Part shown: positions 42,150-51,022 of the stretch, one piece after another
Position numbering within the stretch: the stretch's first letter is position 1
Layout of the letters: the number at the start of each line of letters is the position of its first letter
From: Microbacterium azadirachtae
Lineage (GTDB): Bacteria > Actinomycetota > Actinomycetes > Actinomycetales > Microbacteriaceae
NCBI RefSeq assembly: GCF_000956505.1
Contig: NZ_JYIX01000039.1
Span: forward strand, 309,058 to 373,057
Direction of reading: 5' to 3'
Length of the DNA: 64,000 nucleotides
Made by a program: the position numbers and the translations under genes
The notes under the pieces: model-generated
Seen by the model: the letters and a program-made list of their open reading frames with translations, nothing else
The model's database searches: none
What the model was told of the DNA's origin: nothing

Positions 42150-43262
42150 ATGTCATCCGTACACACCGAAACCCCCTCGCGCCTGGGCCCCGTCCGGCAA
42201 ACCTACGCGCGCCAGGAGGACTTCCCGCACGTCGCCCGCGCGTTCGTCGAGGTTTCTCGAGTCGTGCGTGAGACAGGCTTGATGCAGCGCACCCCGAGGT
42301 TCTACATCCTCGTCGCCTCGGCGGTCGCGCTCGCGTTCGGTGGAGCGATCACAGGATTCGTCCTGCTGGGGGACAGCTGGTTCCAGCTGCTCATCGCCGC
42401 GGCCTTCGGGATCCTCTTCACGCAGGTCGCATTCCTCGCGCATGAGGCCGCGCACCGGCAGATCCTCTCCTCCGGGCCGGCGAACGACCGTCTCGCGCGC
42501 ATCCTGGCGGCAGGTGTCGTCGGGATCAGCTACTCGTGGTGGGACTCGAAGCACAGCCGCCACCACGCGAACCCCAACCGCGTCGGGAAGGATCCCGACA
42601 TCGAAGTCGACACCATCTCTTTCCTGGAGGAGGATGCGGCGCAGTCGCGGGGCCTGATCCGGATGATCACCCGCCGGCAGGGCTGGTTCTTCTTCCCGCT
42701 GCTGACCCTCGAGGGAATGAACCTGCACTACCTCGGCATCAAGCATCTCGTCGGCCGTGCGCCGGTGAAGGGCCGTTGGACGGAGATCGGCTTGATCGTT
42801 GCGCGCTTCACGATCGTCCTGACGCCGATCTTCCTGGTGCTCCCGCTCGGCAAGGCCGCCGCGTTCCTGGGTGTCATGCTCGCGGTCTTCGGCGTCTACA
42901 TGGGCGCGTCGTTCGCTCCGAATCACAAGGGTATGGCTGTGATCGCACCTGACGCGCGTCTCGACTTCTTCTCCAAGCAGGTCTACACGTCGCGCAACAT
43001 CCGCGGCGGATGGTGGGCCACCTGGCTCATGGGCGGTCTGAACTACCAGGTCGAGCACCACCTCTTCCCGAACATGTCCCGGATGCACCTTTCCCGCGCC
43101 AGCGAGATCGTGCGCGAGTTCTGCGCCACGCACGACATCGCCTACACGGAGACGTCCCTGTGGCAGTCCTACGCGATCGTCATCGACTATCTCAACCGGG
43201 TGGGCCTCGCCGCGCGGGATCCGTTCGACTGCCCCATGGTCGGGCAGTACCGGCGCGCCTGA
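42150..43262 (+). CDS. Membrane fatty-acid desaturase (acyl-CoA desaturase type)
   Basis: 370-residue, FADS-family di-iron enzyme. Histidine boxes HEAAHRQ (about residues 99-105), SKHSRHHANPN and QVEHHLFPNMSRMH near residue 295 supply the metal ligands, and paired hydrophobic segments anchor it. The boxes follow the HxxxH, HxxHH and HxxHH order of linoleoyl-CoA or delta-type desaturases. It introduces a double bond in an acyl chain, perhaps for membrane fluidity. Regiospecificity cannot be read. Confidence 0.9.
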   Translation: MSSVHTETPSRLGPVRQTYARQEDFPHVARAFVEVSRVVRETGLMQRTPRFYILVASAVALAFGGAITGFVLLGDSWFQLLIAAAFGILFTQVAFLAHEAAHRQILSSGPANDRLARILAAGVVGISYSWWDSKHSRHHANPNRVGKDPDIEVDTISFLEEDAAQSRGLIRMITRRQGWFFFPLLTLEGMNLHYLGIKHLVGRAPVKGRWTEIGLIVARFTIVLTPIFLVLPLGKAAAFLGVMLAVFGVYMGASFAPNHKGMAVIAPDARLDFFSKQVYTSRNIRGGWWATWLMGGLNYQVEHHLFPNMSRMHLSRASEIVREFCATHDIAYTETSLWQSYAIVIDYLNRVGLAARDPFDCPMVGQYRRA

Positions 43263-43329
43263 TCCCGGCGCCTCGGGCCCGATCGCGGCGGCAGCGGCGG
43301 TGTGATCCGGCGTCTTCGCGGAATGACGC

Positions 43330-44430
43330 TCAGGCGAGTTCCGCGAAGAGCGCCATCGCCTCAGGGCCCATCTCGACCTGGGTCAGGATCACCCGGAACG
43401 AGCCGTCGAGGTCGATGTACAGATCGGTTCCCAGCCCGCCGGACCATCCGTAGCGGCCCTGGTGCGGCCCCGCCGTCTGCACGGCGACGCCGTATCCCCA
43501 GCCCATGCTGTCCCAGAACCCGGGGAAGAAGCTGTCAGGCGTCTTGAGGTGCGCCGGCACGCGGTCCGTCCGCATCTGCTCGAGCAGCGCGGGCTGCACG
43601 ATGACCCGGTCGCCCACCCGGCCGCCGGAGGCCAGCATCCGTGCGAAGGCCGCATAGTCCGATGCCGTCGAGACCAGCTCGGCGTGGTTCAGGTCGAACG
43701 GCGCCGGGGCCACGTAGAAGCCGTCGCCGGCGGGTTCCATCTCGACAAGGGCTCCGGCGCCGTCGTGGCGGTACGCGGCCGGGAGGCGATGCGCGTTCTG
43801 CCGCGGGACGGTGTGCCCCGTGTCGGTCATGCCGAGGGGGTCGAAGATCTCGTCGGCGAGGAGGTCGGGCAGGGGACGGTCGGCGATGCGACCGAGGAGG
43901 ATTCCGAGGATCCCGAAGGAGTGGTGGTATCGCCATCCCGCGCCGGGCTGGAACATCAGCGGGAGATCGGCGAGGGCGTCGAGCCAGTCCTGGGCGCCGA
44001 GCTCGACAGGATCCTGGCCCGCCTGAGTGCGGTTGCGCACCATCGCATCCTGCAGTGGCCCGGGGGCTGTCGTCATGCCGTAGCCGGAGGTGTTCGTCAG
44101 CAGGTGACGGACCGTGATCGGCGCCTCCGCCGGCACGACATCGTCGAGCGCCGATTGCGGGGTGCGCAGGACGCGGCGATCGGCGAGCTCCGGCATCCAC
44201 TGCTGCACCGGCGCGTCCAAGTCGAGCCGGCCGTCCTGCACCAGGCGCAGCGTCGCGACGGCGAGCACGGGCTTCGTCATCGACTGGATGCGCACGATCG
44301 CGTCGGGCTGAAGGTCGCCGGAGGAGAAGATCTCGAGCCGTCCCGCGGCGTCGCCGTCCGCGACCACGATCCCGGGAGCGGTGCCGTTCGCGACGTGCCT
44401 GTCGAGGATCTCCTGCAACTCCGTCGTCAT
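43330..44430 (-). CDS. Serine hydrolase (beta-lactamase / class C family)
   Basis: 366 residues. The SxxK nucleophile is SMTK in VRIQSMTKPVLAVATL, a Tyr motif occurs in GWRYHHSFGILG, and YGWSGGLGTDLYI takes the KTG-like position. No signal peptide is visible, so a cytoplasmic esterase or D-aminopeptidase-like enzyme is likelier than an antibiotic beta-lactamase. The ATG at 44430 follows AAGGAG. Divergent from the DUF6458 gene. Confidence 0.85.
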   Translation of the reverse strand: MTTELQEILDRHVANGTAPGIVVADGDAAGRLEIFSSGDLQPDAIVRIQSMTKPVLAVATLRLVQDGRLDLDAPVQQWMPELADRRVLRTPQSALDDVVPAEAPITVRHLLTNTSGYGMTTAPGPLQDAMVRNRTQAGQDPVELGAQDWLDALADLPLMFQPGAGWRYHHSFGILGILLGRIADRPLPDLLADEIFDPLGMTDTGHTVPRQNAHRLPAAYRHDGAGALVEMEPAGDGFYVAPAPFDLNHAELVSTASDYAAFARMLASGGRVGDRVIVQPALLEQMRTDRVPAHLKTPDSFFPGFWDSMGWGYGVAVQTAGPHQGRYGWSGGLGTDLYIDLDGSFRVILTQVEMGPEAMALFAELA

Positions 44431-44625
44431 CGTCCGGCTCCTTCGCGTCCGCGGGCGTCGTGGTACGGGGTGGCCCCGGCCCACTCTAAGCGGAGGTCCG
44501 GCGCGATCGCGCTCCACGCCGCCCGATCGGTCTCGGAGACCGGTTGTCAAGCCCCATGGATCTCCGCGGAATCCGGCCTAACGTCATCCCGTACGGCATC
44601 CAGCTACCGAACGGAGGCACTCCTC

Positions 44626-44832
44626 ATGGGCATCGGAACCGGCATCGTCCTCTTCGTCATCGGCGCGATCCTCGAGTTCGCGCTCAACGTCCAGGTCTCC
44701 TGGATCGACTTGCACCTGGTCGGCTACATCCTCATGATCGCCGGGGCGGTCGTCTTCCTGCTGAGCCTGATCCTGCTGCTCGTGCGGCGCGGTCGCCGCA
44801 CCGGGCCGACGAGCGACGAGGATCTGCTCTGA
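44626..44832 (+). CDS. DUF6458-type small membrane protein
   Basis: 68 residues: an N-terminal helix (MGIGTGIVLFVIGAILEFAL), WIDLHLVGYILMIAGAVVFL and a basic tail ending DEDLL. Two hydrophobic segments, no known function; such proteins are common in high-GC actinomycetes. A GGAGG-like site precedes ATG 44626. It is convergent with pgi, 12 bp between stops. Confidence 0.8.
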   Translation: MGIGTGIVLFVIGAILEFALNVQVSWIDLHLVGYILMIAGAVVFLLSLILLLVRRGRRTGPTSDEDLL

Positions 44833-44844
44833 TAGCCCGCTGAG

Positions 44845-46524
44845 TCAGCGGCGCTGCTCGCGGTAGTAGGCGAGCAGCGCGCGGGTGGAGGGATCCTGCG
44901 CGGCGATCGCATCCTGATCGCCTTCGATCGCGGGCGCGATCTGCAGGGCGAGCTGCTTGCCGAGTTCGACGCCCCACTGGTCGAACGAGTTGATCCCCCA
45001 GATCGCTCCCTGCGTGAAGGTGATGTGCTCGTACAGGGCGATCAGCTGACCGAGCACGGCCGGCGTCAGCGCAGGGGCGAAGATCGAGGTCGTCGGGCGG
45101 TTGCCGGCGAAGGTCCTCGCCGCCACGAGCGCGCCGGTCGTGCCCTCGGCCTCGACCTCCTCCGCGGTCTTGCCGAAGGCGAGCGCCTTGGTCTGCGCGA
45201 GGAAGTTCGCGAGGAACAGGCCGTGCACGTCGCGACCGTCGTCGGCGAGCGGGTAGGCGGGGTTCGCGACGGCGATGAAGTCGGCCGGGATCAGACGAGT
45301 GCCCTGGTGGATCAGCTGATAGAACGCGTGCTGGCCGTTCGTGCCGGGCTCGCCCCAGAACACCTCGCCGGTGTCAGTCGTCACGGGCGACCCGTCCCAG
45401 CGCACCGACTTGCCGTTCGACTCCATCGTGAGCTGCTGCAGGTAGGCGGGGAAGCGGCTCAGCTGCTGGGCGTAGGGGAGCACTGCGTGCGACTGCGCCC
45501 CGAGGAAGTTCGTGTACCAGACGTTGAGCAGGCCCATCAGCACTGGGACGTTGCGCTCCAGGGGCGTGGTTCGCACATGCTCGTCGACGGCGTGGAATCC
45601 GGCGAGCAGTTCGCGGAATGCGCCCGGACCGAACACGATCGCCAAGGACAGCCCGATCGCGCTGTCGACCGAGTACCGGCCGCCGACCCAGTCCCAGAAC
45701 CCGAACGCGTTGGCCGGGTCGATGCCGAACGCAGCCACCTTGTCGAGCGCAGTGGAGACCGCGACGAAGTGATGCGCGACCGCGTTGCTGCGCGCCTCGT
45801 CCGTTACGACGTCGACGCCGGCGGCGGCGAGGTGCTCCCACAGCCAGTCGCGGGCGAGGCGCGCGTTGGTCAGCGTTTCGAGCGTGGTGAACGTCTTCGA
45901 TGCGACGACGAACAGCGTGGTCTCCGGATCCAGATCCGCCGTCTTCTGCGCGATGTCGGTCGGATCGATGTTGGAGACGAAGCGGGCCTGGATCCCCGCA
46001 TCGGCGTAGGGCTTCAGCGCCTCGTAGACCATGACCGGGCCGAGGTCGGATCCGCCGATCCCGATGTTCACCACGTGGGTGACCTTCTTGCCGGTCGCGC
46101 CCCGCCAGTCGCCGGAGCGCACGCGGTCGGCGAAGGCGCTCAGCGCGTCCAGCACCGCGTGCACGTCGTGGTCCACGTCCTGGCCGTCGACGACCAGCGC
46201 GGGGGAGGAGCCCGCAGGGCGGCGGAGGGCCGTGTGCAGCACGGCGCGGTCCTCCGTGGTGTTGATGTGCTCGCCGGCCAGCATCGCGGCGAATCGCTCG
46301 GCGACGCCGGTCTGCTCTGCGAGGTGCACGAGAGCGCTGCGGATCTCCGCCGTCACGAGGTTCTTGGACAGATCGACGCGGAGGTCGGCGAGATCGAAAG
46401 TCAGACTCTCCACGCGCTCGGCGTCGGTGGCGAACCAGCCGCGCAGATCGGGCGAGAACGACTCCCGCAGGGCGGTGAGATCGGTCCAGGCGGGCGTCGT
46501 GGTGGCGTCGATCGGGGAGGTCAT
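44845..46524 (-). CDS. pgi: Glucose-6-phosphate isomerase
   Basis: 559-residue cytoplasmic isomerase of glycolysis and gluconeogenesis (glucose 6-phosphate to fructose 6-phosphate). Family signatures are VVASKTFTTLETLTNA, DWVGGRYSVDSAIGL, the catalytic Glu in EPGTNGQHAFYQLIHQG and the C-terminal GINSFDQWGVELGKQLA. Normal length and an ATG at 46524. No sugar genes are adjacent apart from the general context. Confidence 0.97.
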   Translation of the reverse strand: MTSPIDATTTPAWTDLTALRESFSPDLRGWFATDAERVESLTFDLADLRVDLSKNLVTAEIRSALVHLAEQTGVAERFAAMLAGEHINTTEDRAVLHTALRRPAGSSPALVVDGQDVDHDVHAVLDALSAFADRVRSGDWRGATGKKVTHVVNIGIGGSDLGPVMVYEALKPYADAGIQARFVSNIDPTDIAQKTADLDPETTLFVVASKTFTTLETLTNARLARDWLWEHLAAAGVDVVTDEARSNAVAHHFVAVSTALDKVAAFGIDPANAFGFWDWVGGRYSVDSAIGLSLAIVFGPGAFRELLAGFHAVDEHVRTTPLERNVPVLMGLLNVWYTNFLGAQSHAVLPYAQQLSRFPAYLQQLTMESNGKSVRWDGSPVTTDTGEVFWGEPGTNGQHAFYQLIHQGTRLIPADFIAVANPAYPLADDGRDVHGLFLANFLAQTKALAFGKTAEEVEAEGTTGALVAARTFAGNRPTTSIFAPALTPAVLGQLIALYEHITFTQGAIWGINSFDQWGVELGKQLALQIAPAIEGDQDAIAAQDPSTRALLAYYREQRR

Positions 46525-46627
46525 GGGTCAACGCTAGCGCGGGATGGTCGCCGTGCGCCGAAGACGTCCTGCCGACCGGATGAAGCGCCGGGGCGAGGTG
46601 CGCGAGGCAGCCCGCCCCGGCCCCGGA

Positions 46628-47008
46628 TCAGGCCTGTTCGCTGCGGTCCGGCAGCTCCTGCAGGGTCCAGCGATTGCCGTCGGGATCGGCGAACGTGACG
46701 AAGCGACCCCAGGCCTGGTCGTCGACGTCCGTGGCCTCTGCGCCGACGCCGCGCAAGTGCGCGAGGGCCTCGTCCGCGTTGGGAACCACGACCTGGATCG
46801 TGTTCTGCTGACCGGGCTCGAGGTCGATGCCGAGATTGGTGCCGAACGCGATCGAGCATGCGGATCCGGGAGGGGTCATCTGCACGAAGCGCAGTCCCTC
46901 GAACGGCGTCTGGTCGTGGTCGGCGTGGAAGCCGATCCGCTCGTAGAACTCCTTCGATCGGTCGACGTCCGTGACCGGCACGAAGATGAGCTCGATCTTC
47001 CAGTCCAT
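46628..47008 (-). CDS. VOC-fold protein (glyoxalase/bleomycin-resistance-like)
   Basis: 126 residues, beginning MDWKIELIFVPVTDVDRSKE, with FYERIGFHADHDQ and the C-terminal RFVTFADPDGNRWTLQEL. Single VOC domain that usually dimerises to make one site. Likely a ligand-binding or metal-dependent protein of unknown substrate. It lies 103 bp upstream of the pgi start on the same strand. Confidence 0.85.
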   Translation of the reverse strand: MDWKIELIFVPVTDVDRSKEFYERIGFHADHDQTPFEGLRFVQMTPPGSACSIAFGTNLGIDLEPGQQNTIQVVVPNADEALAHLRGVGAEATDVDDQAWGRFVTFADPDGNRWTLQELPDRSEQA

Positions 47009-47105
47009 GCTGCACGCTCCTTCAGTGGGAAACCCTGGCGGTGGATCCGCCGTCCCTCCCGAAACTACGCCGCACCTCGGACATTCGAGCGTCCCTCACT
47101 GCCGG

Positions 47106-47192
47106 GCGCTCGACGCCCCCTCTGAGCGTCCACGCCCCCGCTGGCGGACGGATCTGCGGGGAGGCGCGGACGCTGCGAGGGGGCGCCGGCGC
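47106..47192. repeat. Large nested inverted repeat, family shared with 40921-41000
   Basis: The arms at 47106-47131 and 47168-47192 pair over GCCCCCTC and AGCGTCC, with an inner CCCCGC/GCGGGG stem. 47115-47127 is the inverse of 40983-40995. It lies between the divergent VOC and DUF2252 genes, in a 244-bp gap. Confidence 0.7.
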
Positions 47193-47215
47193 AAAGCAAC
47201 AAAGCAGCAAAGCAA
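47192..47215 (+). repeat. Three 8-bp tandem units before DUF2252
   Basis: CAAAGCAA, CAAAGCAG and CAAAGCAA follow each other without gaps, AT-richer than the surroundings, about 37 bp before the DUF2252 start. It directly abuts the large inverted repeat at 47106-47192. Confidence 0.65.
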
Positions 47216-47252
47216 GCGCAACGAACGACCCGGCACGGGGAGAGAATGGGCC

Positions 47253-48671
47253 ATGACCGAAACCAACCTGGTCGGCGACACGATGCTCTCCCGCGCGGAG
47301 GGGCTCGCGGCGGGGAGGGCGGCACGCGACCGCGTGCCCCGCACCGCGCTCGCGACGATCACTGCGACGGGTCGCGACCCGCTCGGCATCCTGGACCGGC
47401 AGAACAGCACGCGCGTGCCGGATCTCGTCCCGTTGCGCACGGAGCGCATGGCCGTCGACCTGTTCGCGTTCTACCGCGGAACGGCCGCGATCATGGCCGC
47501 CGACTTCGCGCGGGAGCCGCACACGGGCATACTCGTGCCGTCCTGCGGCGATGCGCACATCGGCAACTTCGGCTTCTTCGCCTCGCCGCAGCGCACGCTG
47601 ATGTTCGACCTGAACGACTTCGATGAAGCAGCCTGGGCGCCCTGGGAGTGGGATCTCAAGCGTCTCGTCGCGAGCGTGGTCATCGGCGCCAGAGGAGGCC
47701 GCGGGCAGGCGCTCGCGGATGACGCGGCGCGGCAGTGCGTCCTCGCCTACGCGCGGGCGCTGCGTGCGGCCGCGTCGGCGGATCCGCTGCAGCGGTACTT
47801 CGCGCACTTCGACGCGACCGCGGCGCGGGACGGGCTCGACGTCGATTCGCAGCGCACCCTGCAGAAGGCGATCGCCGCCGCCGAGAAACGGACCGGAGCG
47901 CGCGCGGCGCGCAGGCTCACCGTCCGCGGGGACGACGGGCACCTGCGGTTCGTCGAGCAGCCGCCCGTCATGACGCATGCCGACCCCGACATCCGCGAGG
48001 TCAGTGACACCGCCTTCGAACGGTATGCGGCCTCCGCGAACATCGACATCCAGCTGTTGCTGCGCCAGTACCGGGTGCGCGACGTGGCGCGCCGTGTGGT
48101 CGGCGTGGGCAGCGTCGGCACGCGGTGCTTCCTCGCCGTGCTGGGCACCGCCGATGCCGAGCCCCTGCTGCTGCAGGTCAAGCAGGCGGGGCGCAGCGTG
48201 CTCGCGGAGTACGGCGGGATCGCACAGCCGGCCGACCTCCAGGAGCGGATCCGCGAGGGCGGGGAGGGCGCGAGGGTCGTGGGCGTGCAGCGGGTCCTGC
48301 AGGCGTTCTCGGATCCCTTCCTCGGGCACATCAAGGGATCGCGCGAGGACTACTACGTGCGTCAGTTCCACGACATGAAGGGCTCGATCGACACCGACGA
48401 GATCGAGGACGAGGGGTATCGCGAGTACGCGGTCGCCTGCGCGATCACGCTGGCCCGCGCCCATGCGCAGGCGCCCGCGGCCGCTCAGATCGCCGGGTAC
48501 GCGGGCAAGGGTGCGCAGCTCGCCGATATCCTGGTGAGCTGGGCCAACGCCTACGCCGACCTGGCCGAGCAGGACTACCGGTCGTTCGCGGCGCGAGCGG
48601 CGGGGCAGGGGGCGGCGAACGCCGTTCCGCACACAGCGCAGCAGACTGCGCAGGAGGAGAGCAGGGCATGA
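47253..48671 (+). CDS. DUF2252 family protein
   Basis: 472 residues of the kinase-like DUF2252 family, function unknown. Visible hallmarks are YRGTAAIMAADFAREP, SCGDAHIGNFGFF, LMFDLNDFDEAAWAPWEWDL and DYYVRQFHDMKGSID. The order recalls aminoglycoside-phosphotransferase folds (GDxHxxN, then FDxxDF), but activity is unproven. The ATG at 47253 follows GGGGAGAG. It ends with ATGA overlapping an aldo-keto reductase, so the two are translated together. Confidence 0.88.
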   Translation: MTETNLVGDTMLSRAEGLAAGRAARDRVPRTALATITATGRDPLGILDRQNSTRVPDLVPLRTERMAVDLFAFYRGTAAIMAADFAREPHTGILVPSCGDAHIGNFGFFASPQRTLMFDLNDFDEAAWAPWEWDLKRLVASVVIGARGGRGQALADDAARQCVLAYARALRAAASADPLQRYFAHFDATAARDGLDVDSQRTLQKAIAAAEKRTGARAARRLTVRGDDGHLRFVEQPPVMTHADPDIREVSDTAFERYAASANIDIQLLLRQYRVRDVARRVVGVGSVGTRCFLAVLGTADAEPLLLQVKQAGRSVLAEYGGIAQPADLQERIREGGEGARVVGVQRVLQAFSDPFLGHIKGSREDYYVRQFHDMKGSIDTDEIEDEGYREYAVACAITLARAHAQAPAAAQIAGYAGKGAQLADILVSWANAYADLAEQDYRSFAARAAGQGAANAVPHTAQQTAQEESRA

Positions 48672-49597
48672 AGCAGATCCGATTCGGATCCGGATCCGCT
48701 CCGGCGGTCGTCGCGGGCATGATGCGCATCGACGGCCGTACGGACGCGCAGATCCGCGAGCTGTACGACACCGCCCGCTCGAACGGGATCGACTTCTTCG
48801 ACCACGCCGACATCTACGGCGGGGCGATGCACGTCTGCGAGGACCGTTTCGGTGCGGCCCTCGGGCTGTCCGCCGCGGAGCGCGACGAGATCACGTTGCA
48901 GACCAAGTGCGGCATCGTGCCCTCGGAGGGGATGTTCGACTTCTCCTACGAGCACATCATGCGACAGGTCGAAGGGTCGCTCGCGGCGCTGCGCACCGAC
49001 CGCATCGACGTGCTGCTGCTGCACCGTCCCGACGCCCTCGTGGAGCCGGAGGAGGTCGCGCGCGCGTTCGACGAGCTGCACGCCTCGGGCAAGGTGCGCT
49101 CCTTCGGCGTCTCCAACCACACCCCGCGTCAGATCGATCTGCTGAAGACCGCCGTGACGCAGCCTCTCGTGGCGAATCAGCTGCAGCTGTCGATCACGCA
49201 CGCCCCGATCATCGCGCAGCCGCTCGCGGCGAACATGGCGGGTCTCGATCAGAGCATCGTCCGCGACGGCGGCGGGATCGTGGAGTACTGCCGCATCGAG
49301 GGCATCACGATCCAGGCATGGTCGCCGTACCAGGCGGGCTTCTTCACGGGCGTCTTCCTGGACAACCCGGCCTATCCCGAGCTCAACGCGGCGATCGACA
49401 GGATCGCGGCCGTGCACGGCGTCACTCCGATCGGTATCGCCACCGCCTGGATCACGCGGCACCCCGCGGGCATGCAGGTGGTGCTCGGCACAACGACGCC
49501 GTCCCGCGTGCAGGAGGCGGCGGAGGGAGCCGACGTCGAGCTCAGCCGGGCGGAGTGGTACGAGCTGTTCCGCGCCGCCGGACACACCCTGCCGTAG
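48668..49597 (+). CDS. Aldo/keto reductase
   Basis: 309-residue NADPH-dependent TIM-barrel oxidoreductase. The Asp-Tyr pair is in FFDHADIYGG, Lys in TLQTKCGIVP, and His in VLLLHRPDALVEP. ASGKVRSFGVSN and VVLGTTTPSRVQEAAEG form the end of the barrel. YdhF/YajO-like. Substrate unknown; its coupling with DUF2252 suggests they act in one process. Confidence 0.9.
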   Translation: MKQIRFGSGSAPAVVAGMMRIDGRTDAQIRELYDTARSNGIDFFDHADIYGGAMHVCEDRFGAALGLSAAERDEITLQTKCGIVPSEGMFDFSYEHIMRQVEGSLAALRTDRIDVLLLHRPDALVEPEEVARAFDELHASGKVRSFGVSNHTPRQIDLLKTAVTQPLVANQLQLSITHAPIIAQPLAANMAGLDQSIVRDGGGIVEYCRIEGITIQAWSPYQAGFFTGVFLDNPAYPELNAAIDRIAAVHGVTPIGIATAWITRHPAGMQVVLGTTTPSRVQEAAEGADVELSRAEWYELFRAAGHTLP

Positions 49598-49637
49598 GGG
49601 TGGCCGGGGCGCATCCGTGATCTCCTAGGCTGTCGGC

Positions 49638-50009
49638 ATGGGCCTGGTGTTCACGATCCTCATGCTGGTGCTGATGATCGGCGCGCTCATCGACATCATC
49701 ACCCGGCGCGACGACCAGGTGAAGCACCTGCCCAAGATGTTCTGGATCATCCTCGTGATCATCGTCCCGCTCGCCGGTTCCCTGATCTGGTTCCTGGTCG
49801 GACGCGAGTACGACCAGGACGGGATCCGGCTGCCGCGGCCTCGCGAGCGCCGCTCCGGACCGCCGGCGCCCACGGCGCCGCCCCAGCCCGGCGACACGCG
49901 CAGCACCGAGCAGCAGATCGCCGACCTGGATCGCGAGATCGAGGAGTGGCGGCTGCGCGCCGAGATCGAGAAGCGCAAGAAGCAGCAGGGCGAGGCGGGG
50001 GCCGAATGA
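49638..50009 (+). CDS. PLD nuclease N-terminal (PLDc_N) domain membrane protein
   Basis: 123 residues. Two membrane helices at about 2-20 (LVFTILMLVLMIGALIDII) and 34-54 (MFWIILVIIVPLAGSLIWFL), with the typical FLVGREYD, then a proline-rich linker and a charged coiled-coil tail (QQIADLDREIEEWRLRAEIE). This domain precedes phospholipase-D proteins but is alone here. It overlaps the next gene by ATGA. Confidence 0.82.
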   Translation: MGLVFTILMLVLMIGALIDIITRRDDQVKHLPKMFWIILVIIVPLAGSLIWFLVGREYDQDGIRLPRPRERRSGPPAPTAPPQPGDTRSTEQQIADLDREIEEWRLRAEIEKRKKQQGEAGAE

Positions 50010-50998
50010 GCGCCGCGCCGCGCAGTCCCCGCGCCGTGATCGGCGGCGGCAGCGGCTACCTCGGCACGGCCCTGCGCGACGCGCTGCGGCGGGACGGCTA
50101 CGACGTGCGCACGATCGGGCGCGGCGGGGACGCGGATGCGCGCTGGGACGACGAGGCCGGGATCCTGCGCCTCGTCGACGGCGCCGAGCTCGTGATCGGC
50201 CTGGCCGGACGGCGCATCGACTGCCGCTACACCGACCGCAACCGCGACGAGATCCTGCGCTCGCGCCTGCGCACCACCGCGGCCCTGCACCACGCGATCT
50301 CGACGGCGGCGAGCCCGCCCGCCGTCTGGATGAACGGCAGCTCCGCGACCGCCTACCGCTACTCGCTCGACACGCCGCGCACGGAGGCGGATCCGCTCGA
50401 GGAGAGAGGATTCTCGCCCGATGTGACGCGGGAGTGGGAGGCGGCGCTGTTCGCCGGCGAACTGCCGGGCACCCGACGGATCGCCCTGCGCACGTCGCTC
50501 GTTCTCGGACGCGGCGCTCCGGTCATGACGATGCTGCTGCGCCTGGCGCGGCTGGGACTCGGCGGGCCGCAGTACGACGGATGGTGGTTCCCGCACCGGC
50601 GGTACCGGGGGATCGGCCCGCACCCGACCGAACCTCCGCAGCCTGACGGCGAGCACTCGCGGGGCCGGCAGCGGCTGAGCTGGATGCACGAACAGGACTT
50701 CGTGCAGGCGGTCCGGTTCCTCCGCGACCACGACGACATCACGGGAGCCGTGAACATGGCCTCGCCGAATGCGGTGACGAACATCGAGCTCATGCGGATC
50801 CTGCGCCGGGCCGTGCGCGCGCCGTTCGGACTGCCCGCGCCCCGCTTCGTGCTGGAGCCGGGGATGGCCGTGCTGCGCACCGAGTCCGAGCTCGTGCTGA
50901 AGAGCCGGTGGGTGCTGCCGCAGGTGCTCGAGGACGCCGGATACGTGTTCCGCTTCCCTGAGCTGGCCGGCGCGGTGCGCCAGATCCGGGGGCGCTGA
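50006..50998 (+). CDS. TIGR01777-type NAD-dependent epimerase/dehydratase
   Basis: 330 residues; start ATG 50006, overlapping the PLDc_N gene. Rossmann GGGSGYLGTALRDALRRDGY, the family marks LVIGLAGRRIDCRYTDRNRD, RTTAALHHAI, and the C-terminal APFGLPAPRFVLEPGMAVLR and ELVLKSRWVLPQVLEDAGY (DUF1731). Family relatives include YfcH and SulA-linked epimerases, of unknown substrate. It faces a closely similar gene 25 bp away at 51023-52003. Confidence 0.85.
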   Translation: MSAAPRSPRAVIGGGSGYLGTALRDALRRDGYDVRTIGRGGDADARWDDEAGILRLVDGAELVIGLAGRRIDCRYTDRNRDEILRSRLRTTAALHHAISTAASPPAVWMNGSSATAYRYSLDTPRTEADPLEERGFSPDVTREWEAALFAGELPGTRRIALRTSLVLGRGAPVMTMLLRLARLGLGGPQYDGWWFPHRRYRGIGPHPTEPPQPDGEHSRGRQRLSWMHEQDFVQAVRFLRDHDDITGAVNMASPNAVTNIELMRILRRAVRAPFGLPAPRFVLEPGMAVLRTESELVLKSRWVLPQVLEDAGYVFRFPELAGAVRQIRGR

Positions 50999-51022
50999 GC
51001 TCAGACGGTTCCGTTGCGGTGG

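Noticed and set aside
43330..44430. Secreted antibiotic beta-lactamase
   Set aside because: No signal peptide and no clear KTG motif; an esterase-like serine hydrolase is likelier.
47106..47192. Simple intrinsic terminator
   Set aside because: It lies between divergent starts, where no transcript ends, and lacks a T-run.
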